DNA from: an uncultured Methanobrevibacter sp. | Lineage (GTDB): Archaea; Methanobacteriota; Methanobacteria; Methanobacteriales; Methanobacteriaceae | Direction of reading: 5' to 3' | Assembly (NCBI RefSeq): GCF_902771435.1 | Contig: NZ_CACXXB010000017.1 | Location: forward strand, 1 to 64,000 | DNA length: 64,000 bases | Part shown: piece after piece, positions 58,579 through 64,000 of the stretch | How positions within the stretch are numbered: the first letter of the stretch is position 1 | Layout of the letters: each line of letters starts with the position of its first letter | Program-made: the position numbers and the translations under genes | The notes under the pieces: model-generated | Seen by the model: only the letters and a program-made list of their open reading frames with translations | Databases searched by the model: none | What the model was told of the DNA's origin: nothing

Positions 58579-59130
58579 ATGATAACATTTATAACTGGTA
58601 ACGAACATAAAGTAAAAGAAGCAGAGAATATTTTCAAGGATTATGACATTAACTTGAAGCATATTGATTTAGGTTACGAAGAGCCTCAGGGAACTCTTGA
58701 GGAAGTGGCCATATCAGGCGCAAAATATGCTTGTCATGAACTTGACTGTCCTGTGATTGTGGAAGATGCTGGTTTATTCATTAAAGCTTTGAATGGATTT
58801 CCAGGAACATATTCACATTATGTTCAAGATACTATTGGAAATCAGGGAATTTTAAAGTTATTAGCAGATTCTGATGACCGTTATGCCGAATTCAGGTCAG
58901 TTATTGGGTACTGTGCCCCCAATTCTGAGCCCAAGATCTTTTTAGGCAAAGTGTCAGGAGAAATCGCAGTTGAAGAAAGGGGAGATTTAGGTTTCGCTTT
59001 TGATCCGTTGTTTTATGTACCTAGTTTAGGTAAGACTTTCGGAGAACTTACAACTGATGAAAAAAACCAATTTTCACATAGAAAAAATTCTTTAGAAAAA
59101 TTTATCAAATGGTATTCTAGTCAAGATTAA
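58579..59130 (+). CDS. XTP/dITP diphosphatase (RdgB/HAM1 family)
   Basis: House-cleaning NTPase that hydrolyses non-canonical purine nucleotides to monophosphates. 183 residues. [14 protein letters not shown] binds the phosphate, [15 protein letters not shown] the base and metal, and [11 protein letters not shown] the substrate. A TATATAAT box lies just upstream, so the leader is very short. Confidence 0.94.
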   Translation: MITFITGNEHKVKEAENIFKDYDINLKHIDLGYEEPQGTLEEVAISGAKYACHELDCPVIVEDAGLFIKALNGFPGTYSHYVQDTIGNQGILKLLADSDDRYAEFRSVIGYCAPNSEPKIFLGKVSGEIAVEERGDLGFAFDPLFYVPSLGKTFGELTTDEKNQFSHRKNSLEKFIKWYSSQD

Positions 59131-59199
59131 CATTGTTTTTCTAATAATATACTTAATTGGGCTTATTTAAGATTTAAAAAATTTAAAGAGGTTTATATT

Positions 59200-59598
59200 A
59201 TGGCAAGACCAGAATGGGTAACTTATAGTGATGAAGAAATTGAAGAAATGATTTTAAAATTTAACAGAGAAGGTAAAAGTACTTCCGAAATCGGTATTGT
59301 ATTAAGAGACCAATACGGAATTCCATCAGTTAAAGATGTAACCGGCGAAAGAATTACCGAAATTTTAAGAAGAAACGGTCAAGCTGGAGACTATCCGGAA
59401 GACTTAATGAACTTAATCAGAAGAGCTGTTAACATCAGAGATCACTTAGAAGAAAACCCTAAAGATTTACACTCCAGAAGAGGTTTAACTATCATTGAAT
59501 CCAGAATCAGAAGATTAGCTTCTTACTATGTAAATGAAGGTAAATTACCAGAAGGATGGAGATATAATCCAAGAGAAGCAGCACTCCTTGTTAAATAG
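59200..59598 (+). CDS. rps15: 30S ribosomal protein S15
   Basis: 132 residues, the archaeal/eukaryotic S13e-type S15 with its N-terminal extension ([18 protein letters not shown]). The core [21 protein letters not shown] binds 16S rRNA. A GAGG site lies before the ATG. It is the first gene of a run with the RecJ-like nuclease and the aconitase X protein. Confidence 0.96.
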   Translation: MARPEWVTYSDEEIEEMILKFNREGKSTSEIGIVLRDQYGIPSVKDVTGERITEILRRNGQAGDYPEDLMNLIRRAVNIRDHLEENPKDLHSRRGLTIIESRIRRLASYYVNEGKLPEGWRYNPREAALLVK

Positions 59599-60922
59599 AG
59601 CTAGTGAAGCTTGCAATATGCTCAAAGAGCATATGGAAAATGATACTGTTATCAGATTAATTTCTCATAACGACGCTGATGGAATCTCAGCAGCGGCAGT
59701 CATAGCGAATGCTTTGGCCGAAGAGGATGTTCAATTCCATGCAACTCTCGTCCCACGTCTTAAGGAAGATATGGTTAATCAGCTTAGAAGTGAAAAGCAT
59801 GATTTATTCATATTTTCAGATATGGGCAGTCCGTTCATTAAGGAATTCAACACCTACAAGCATGATGTTATTGTTGCCGACCACCATCAGGTTAATGATA
59901 CCGAAGCTGAAAGCAATGTCGTCCATGTGAATCCGCACCTTTTCGGTGTTGATGGAAGTAAGGACTTATGCGGTGCAGGTTCTGCTTATTTGACTATCAG
60001 GGATTTGGACAAAAAACATCTGGCTTATTATGCGTTGGTTGGAGCATTTGGTGATATGCAAGGTCAGGAAGGTTTTACAGGTGTAAACAAATTGATTCTT
60101 GACGATGCTCTTGAAAGTGGAAATCTGGAGATTCATGAAGGTTTAAAGATTGTTTCAAAATCATCAGAACCGATTTTCAAATCTCTGGCCTACACATTTT
60201 CACCACCCCTTCCGGGAATCAGTGGAGATTTGGATGGAGCCCGCGAGTTTCTGGAGCGCATGAACCTGTCTTATGGAATCAAATTCACAGACCTTGAAGA
60301 TGAAGAAAAGGACTTGCTGAAGGATGCTTTAATCAGCATCAATCCTGATATTTTTGGGGATTGTTATACAGTTGTAAAGGAATCTCCGATGTTGCGTGAT
60401 TTGGAGGAGTATTCATATATTCTTGATGCATGCGGCAAAAACAAAAAACAGGGATTGGGTTTAAGCATTGCTTTAGGCGAAAAGGATCAGGCTTTGGATG
60501 CCGCTTTAAGATTGCAACGCCAGTACCGTGACCAGATTGTCAAAGGTCTTGAATGGATTAAAAAGGAAGGAGCTCAACAATTAAATTCAATCCAATACCT
60601 TTACAGTGAAGATAAAATGTTGAAATCCATAATGGGAACCATTGCAAGCATTGGTTTGTCCGTTGAGCTATTGGATGATTCCAAACCAGTACTTGGTCTT
60701 TCAAGACTTCACAAGGATATTAAGATTTCAGGAAGAACAACCAGAGACATGGTTGCAAAAGGCGTTAATTTAGGAAAAGCCCTTCAGGATTCATCCAACA
60801 ATTTCGGTGGAACCGGAGGAGGCCACGATATAGCGGCTGGTGCAATGATACCTTATGACAGTAAAGATAATTTCTTACACTTAGTTGATGAAATGGTTGA
60901 ATATCAATTAAACAGTGATTAA
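59588..60922 (+). CDS. RecJ-like DHH phosphoesterase, single-strand-specific exonuclease (GAN-type)
   Basis: About 444 residues. [14 protein letters not shown] and VADHHQVND are the DHH metal motifs; [13 protein letters not shown] is the DHHA1 motif. In archaea these nucleases bind GINS or act on RNA/DNA ends. TTG at 59588 is the favoured start (family N-termini resemble [12 protein letters not shown]) and gives an 11-base overlap with rps15. ATG at 59618 is the alternative. Coupling to rps15 is conserved in many archaea. Confidence 0.85.
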   Translation: MLNRASEACNMLKEHMENDTVIRLISHNDADGISAAAVIANALAEEDVQFHATLVPRLKEDMVNQLRSEKHDLFIFSDMGSPFIKEFNTYKHDVIVADHHQVNDTEAESNVVHVNPHLFGVDGSKDLCGAGSAYLTIRDLDKKHLAYYALVGAFGDMQGQEGFTGVNKLILDDALESGNLEIHEGLKIVSKSSEPIFKSLAYTFSPPLPGISGDLDGAREFLERMNLSYGIKFTDLEDEEKDLLKDALISINPDIFGDCYTVVKESPMLRDLEEYSYILDACGKNKKQGLGLSIALGEKDQALDAALRLQRQYRDQIVKGLEWIKKEGAQQLNSIQYLYSEDKMLKSIMGTIASIGLSVELLDDSKPVLGLSRLHKDIKISGRTTRDMVAKGVNLGKALQDSSNNFGGTGGGHDIAAGAMIPYDSKDNFLHLVDEMVEYQLNSD

Positions 60923-60923
60923 T

Positions 60924-62111
60924 ATGTTTTTAACAAAAGAAGAACAACAAATGTGCGATGGGGAATTTGGAGAAACCATCAGAAAAAGTATGGATATACT
61001 TGTAGCCTTAGGCGATATCTATGGAGCTTCCAAATTGGTTGACATTACCTCCGCACAGGTATCCGGTGTTTCTTACAAAACAATCGGAGATGCCGGTTTG
61101 GAATATCTTGAGGATTTGGCTTTGGACGGTTCCGGAAAAGCTAGTGTAAATGCATCACTGAATCCTCCTGGAACCGATTTGGATAACTGGGAAGCATTGG
61201 GTTTTCCAAAGGACTTTGCAATAAAGCAAAATCAGATTGTAGATGCATATGCCAAACTGGGAATTTCCAAAACATGTACCTGCACTCCATATCTTGTAGG
61301 TAATGTTCCAAGGTTCAGAGACCACGTTTCATGGTCCGAATCATCTGCTGTTGCTTACGTAAACTCTGTAATCGGTGCCAGAACCAATCGTGAAGGAGGT
61401 CCTGCAGCACTTGCAGCAGCAATCGTTGGAAAAACTCCATTGTATGGTTTTCATTTGGAGCAAAACAGAAAAGCCAACCTTGTTGTTAATGTTAGCTGCG
61501 AATTAAGCGGCGCTGATTTTGGCGCATTGGGTTACATCATCGGTAAAGTTGTTGGCGGTGGAGTGCCTTACTTCAAGCTTCAAAACACTCCTAACAATAA
61601 CGATTTGAAAACCCTTGGTGCCGCTTTGGCATCATCAGGTTCCGTTGCACTTTATCACATTGATAATGTAACTCCTGAATTCGACAAGGCCGGTGAGGCT
61701 GAAGTTGAGGATATAATGTTCATATCAGAAAATGAAATCAATGAAACCCGTCAGAAATTATCAACCACTGATAAGGATCCTGATTTAATCTGTTTAGGCT
61801 GTCCTCACGCATCACTTGAAGAAATTAAGCAGGTAGCAAGTATCGTACAGGGAAAAACTATTAAGAACAAACTATGGATTTGCACATCAGTCAGCGTAAA
61901 GGCAACAGCCGACAGGATGGGCTACACAGAAATTATTGAAAATGCGGGTGGAAATGTTGTATGTGACACCTGTATGGTTGTGGCTCCTATTGAAGATATG
62001 GGCTTTGAAGTGATTGGTGTAAATTCAGCAAAGGCAGCAAACTATGTTCCATCAATGTGTGGACTTGATGTTGTTTATAATGATGTAGAAAACCTTATTC
62101 AATTCGAATAA
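60924..62111 (+). CDS. Aconitase X-type protein, probable phosphomevalonate dehydratase large subunit
   Basis: 395 residues from the ATG at 60924, 1 base after the recJ stop. The aconitase X fold (DUF521) has Fe-S ligand Cys in TCTCTPY, in [10 protein letters not shown] and near the C-terminal CDTCMVV. The archaeal modified mevalonate pathway uses such a subunit with a small DUF126 partner to make trans-anhydromevalonate phosphate for isoprenoid lipids. The small subunit is not in this window. Confidence 0.85.
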   Translation: MFLTKEEQQMCDGEFGETIRKSMDILVALGDIYGASKLVDITSAQVSGVSYKTIGDAGLEYLEDLALDGSGKASVNASLNPPGTDLDNWEALGFPKDFAIKQNQIVDAYAKLGISKTCTCTPYLVGNVPRFRDHVSWSESSAVAYVNSVIGARTNREGGPAALAAAIVGKTPLYGFHLEQNRKANLVVNVSCELSGADFGALGYIIGKVVGGGVPYFKLQNTPNNNDLKTLGAALASSGSVALYHIDNVTPEFDKAGEAEVEDIMFISENEINETRQKLSTTDKDPDLICLGCPHASLEEIKQVASIVQGKTIKNKLWICTSVSVKATADRMGYTEIIENAGGNVVCDTCMVVAPIEDMGFEVIGVNSAKAANYVPSMCGLDVVYNDVENLIQFE

Positions 62112-62206
62112 GTTTTCTCAAACTCTTTTTTTTTAAAACTTATTAAACTTTAAATTACATAAACTCTATAAATTATACTAATAGAAATTATGAGGAAGAC
62201 TTTTTT

Positions 62207-63592
62207 ATGAATTACTTAGTTGTTGGTGCCGGAAATGCTAGTAGGCCTGTTGCAAGATTGCTAAATTATTTGGGCCATAAAGTTGTAATAACTGATTTAA
62301 AAGATATTTCAGAATTTAAAATTGAATTTCAAAGAAGTTTAATTGAAATGGAAAAGGAAGGTGTTATTCTGGACCTGCCTAATAAAGATCCATCAACAGA
62401 CGGGTTCGATGCAGTTTATATGCCTCCGACATTACCTGATTCCGCTCCGATAGCTCAAAAAGTTAAAAATTCAAATCTAAAAGTCTTAACCAATGAAGAA
62501 TTTTCCCGAATCGTCAACGACCTGATTCCTGTCGACATCATCGGTATCACCGGAACCATGGGTAAGACTACAACAACCTTCATTACTACAAGTCTTTTCA
62601 AACAGGCAGGATTTAAAGTGTGGTCCTGTTCATCACTTGTAAACAACCTGGTTTCAGAAGCCATCATCGACGGTATAGTAAAAGGAAAAGCAGATGATTG
62701 TGATATAGCTATTTTTGAACTTCCTCACGGCACTATAGGTCTTCTAAATAGATTGAATGTTAAAATAGGTCTTTTGACAAATATTGCAGAGGACCATCTG
62801 TCAGAATTCGGAGGTTCACTTGAAAAATACCAGCAGCGCAAACTTGTCCTGCAGGCAATGAGCGAAACTTTCATTGCAAACAATTCCTGCCGTGACATTA
62901 TCGAAAGCGTCCGTGATGATGCAATCTATTATGCATTGGATGAGGATGTGGACTTCAAGGGAACTGTTGGGGAAAAATCATTGACAATAAAGTCAAAGGA
63001 TGTGGAATTTACAACCCCATTTTATATGATGAGCTATTTCTTTGAAAACTCCGTTGCTGCATCAGCAGCTGCATTGACATACGGCGTCAGTGAAAAAGAC
63101 ATTACTGATGCACTGACTGTATTTAAGGGATTGCCTGCACACATGGAGGATGTCGGAGATTACAACGGAAGAAGGGTAATTCTGGATTCCGCATTTTTAT
63201 ATGACGGAATGAAAATTACATTGGACTATTTTAAGGATGAAAGTGTAGTCCTGTTCCTGGATCATTTTGATACATTATCTGTAAGGGATAAGGCTGAAGT
63301 TGGCGAATTAGTAAGCAACTATGATATCAAGGCAGTAATAGCAAGCGGATTTAATGAAGTGACTCAAGAGGTTGAAATGGAAGCGGCCCAGGAAATTCTG
63401 GATGCAATTTCCAATCCTGACATTGAAAAGATAGCTGTTGAAAATATAGAGATAGCCGCATGTGAGACATTCAAATATTCAAGACCTGGTGATATCATTT
63501 TACATATGGGTCCCCTCATAGCATACGACAGGCTTACTACAGTGGACAAGATTATGAAAGGATTAGAGGAAGGGAGCAAAAAGTATGAATAA
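62207..63592 (+). CDS. Mur ligase family protein, MurD-like, probable pseudomurein peptide ligase
   Basis: 461 residues. The N-terminal Rossmann-like domain (VVGAGNASRPVARLLNYLG) resembles MurD. The ATP loop GTMGKTTTT is at 116-124, LTNIAEDHLSEFGG at about 190 holds the Mg-site region, and a C-terminal ligase domain ends the protein. It adds an amino acid to a precursor; in this lineage the target is most likely pseudomurein. It lacks the N-terminal DLTHGG pattern I associate with F430 synthase. Exact step unknown. It overlaps the next Mur ligase gene by 8 bases. Confidence 0.78.
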   Translation: MNYLVVGAGNASRPVARLLNYLGHKVVITDLKDISEFKIEFQRSLIEMEKEGVILDLPNKDPSTDGFDAVYMPPTLPDSAPIAQKVKNSNLKVLTNEEFSRIVNDLIPVDIIGITGTMGKTTTTFITTSLFKQAGFKVWSCSSLVNNLVSEAIIDGIVKGKADDCDIAIFELPHGTIGLLNRLNVKIGLLTNIAEDHLSEFGGSLEKYQQRKLVLQAMSETFIANNSCRDIIESVRDDAIYYALDEDVDFKGTVGEKSLTIKSKDVEFTTPFYMMSYFFENSVAASAAALTYGVSEKDITDALTVFKGLPAHMEDVGDYNGRRVILDSAFLYDGMKITLDYFKDESVVLFLDHFDTLSVRDKAEVGELVSNYDIKAVIASGFNEVTQEVEMEAAQEILDAISNPDIEKIAVENIEIAACETFKYSRPGDIILHMGPLIAYDRLTTVDKIMKGLEEGSKKYE

Positions 63593-64000
63593 AAATAAGA
63601 CCTTTGGAGTCATTGGAGTTTGCGGAGCAAATGGTAATCTAATTGCCAGAATTCTTAAGCAAAGAGGATATAATGTTATAGGTACAGACATAACATTTAA
63701 AAAGGATTGCAGATTCGCAAAGGCTCTGGAAGGTTATGACATTGATGTTTATTACGGACAGACTCCGGAATCATTTTTCAAGAAGGCGGATTACATAATT
63801 CCTCCTGCAAGCATGTCAAAAGATGCTGAAATTTTAAAGAATTGCGGAAAGCCAATTTTGGAATTATGCGACATTATTGATATGATCAAGCCAGAAAAGC
63901 CTGTATTCGGAATTACAGGCACAAACGGCAAAACAACCACAACAACACTTCTTAAAAGAATTGCTTATGATAATGGAATCAAGCCATGTGAACATGACCT
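63585..64000 (+). CDS. Second Mur ligase family protein, 3' end outside window
   Basis: 138 complete codons are visible and the frame is open at the window end. An N-terminal Rossmann-like motif (GVIGVCGANGNLIARIL) and the ATP loop GTNGKTTTT (112-120) resemble MurC or MurD. The ATG overlaps the upstream stop (ATGAATAA), so translation is coupled. The pair probably catalyses successive or alternative additions to the pseudomurein peptide. Confidence 0.75.
   Translation, partial: MNKNKTFGVIGVCGANGNLIARILKQRGYNVIGTDITFKKDCRFAKALEGYDIDVYYGQTPESFFKKADYIIPPASMSKDAEILKNCGKPILELCDIIDMIKPEKPVFGITGTNGKTTTTTLLKRIAYDNGIKPCEHD

Noticed and set aside
62207-63592. Coenzyme F430 synthase (CfbE) as identity
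   Set aside because: The N-terminus is a MurD-like nucleotide fold (VVGAGNASRPV), not the DLTHGG pattern I associate with CfbE; kept as a pseudomurein-type ligase.

Overview
The window is archaeal and fits a Methanobrevibacter-like member of the Methanobacteriales. It is AT-rich and gene-dense. It carries methanogen-specific genes (F420-dependent methylene-H4MPT dehydrogenase mtd, a methanogenesis marker 12-like gene, a fae-hps fusion), archaeal information genes (LSm, S15, Kae1-Bud32, a RecJ-like DHH nuclease, archaeal ThrRS/AspRS/ArgRS), Mur-type ligases expected for pseudomurein, and several adhesin-like surface proteins. Translation signals are mostly GGTGA or GAGG about 5 nt before the start. 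Many terminators are hairpins followed by T-runs.

Layout. 1-10.5 kb: two large DUF11-repeat adhesins, separated by an 810-bp gap that holds a strongly folded, probably RNA-coding segment. The second adhesin is split by a frameshift at about 7.07 kb. 10.7-21 kb: ilvD-hisD-acetyltransferase, aspS, an FAD oxidoreductase, then cbiC-hemL-signal peptidase-argS. 21.3-25.4 kb: a nitroreductase/MarR/MATE operon behind a double palindromic operator, a broken Rpn-type nuclease gene and a small membrane-anchored surface protein. 25.5-36 kb: purD, argF, ilvB-ilvN, carbonic anhydrase, a Lys-tailed adhesin, ilvC, a marker 12-like ATPase, LSm and a leaderless 47-aa gene. 36-49 kb: surE, an Mrr-like membrane protein, a CbiA/CfbB amidase with a Wzy-like membrane protein, thrS, fae-hps, zinc-ribbon and coiled-coil proteins, an Isf-like flavoprotein, a flippase, modE-ferredoxin and hisB. 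49-64 kb: a disrupted mtd, tRNA-Val(UAC), ilvE, uppP, another adhesin, a CobT-like protein, kae1-bud32, spoIIM-like, rdgB, rps15-recJ-phosphomevalonate dehydratase and two overlapping Mur ligases (the last cut by the window end).

Functional themes. Branched-chain amino acid synthesis is complete but scattered (ilvB, ilvN, ilvC, ilvD, ilvE). Tetrapyrrole and cofactor genes (hemL, cbiC, cbiA/cfbB, cobT-like) serve B12 and F430. Envelope genes (uppP, flippase, polymerase-like protein, Mur ligases, adhesins, signal peptidase) point to wall and surface assembly.

The most unusual items are the folded RNA candidate at 3.43-3.59 kb, the apparent internal deletion plus frameshift in mtd, the frameshift in the 6.7-kb adhesin that creates a hydrophobic tail, the double MarR operator, and the Mrr-like membrane protein whose catalytic Q/E position is Ala. 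Three genes are broken in 64 kb, so sequence or assembly error must be excluded before biology is inferred.
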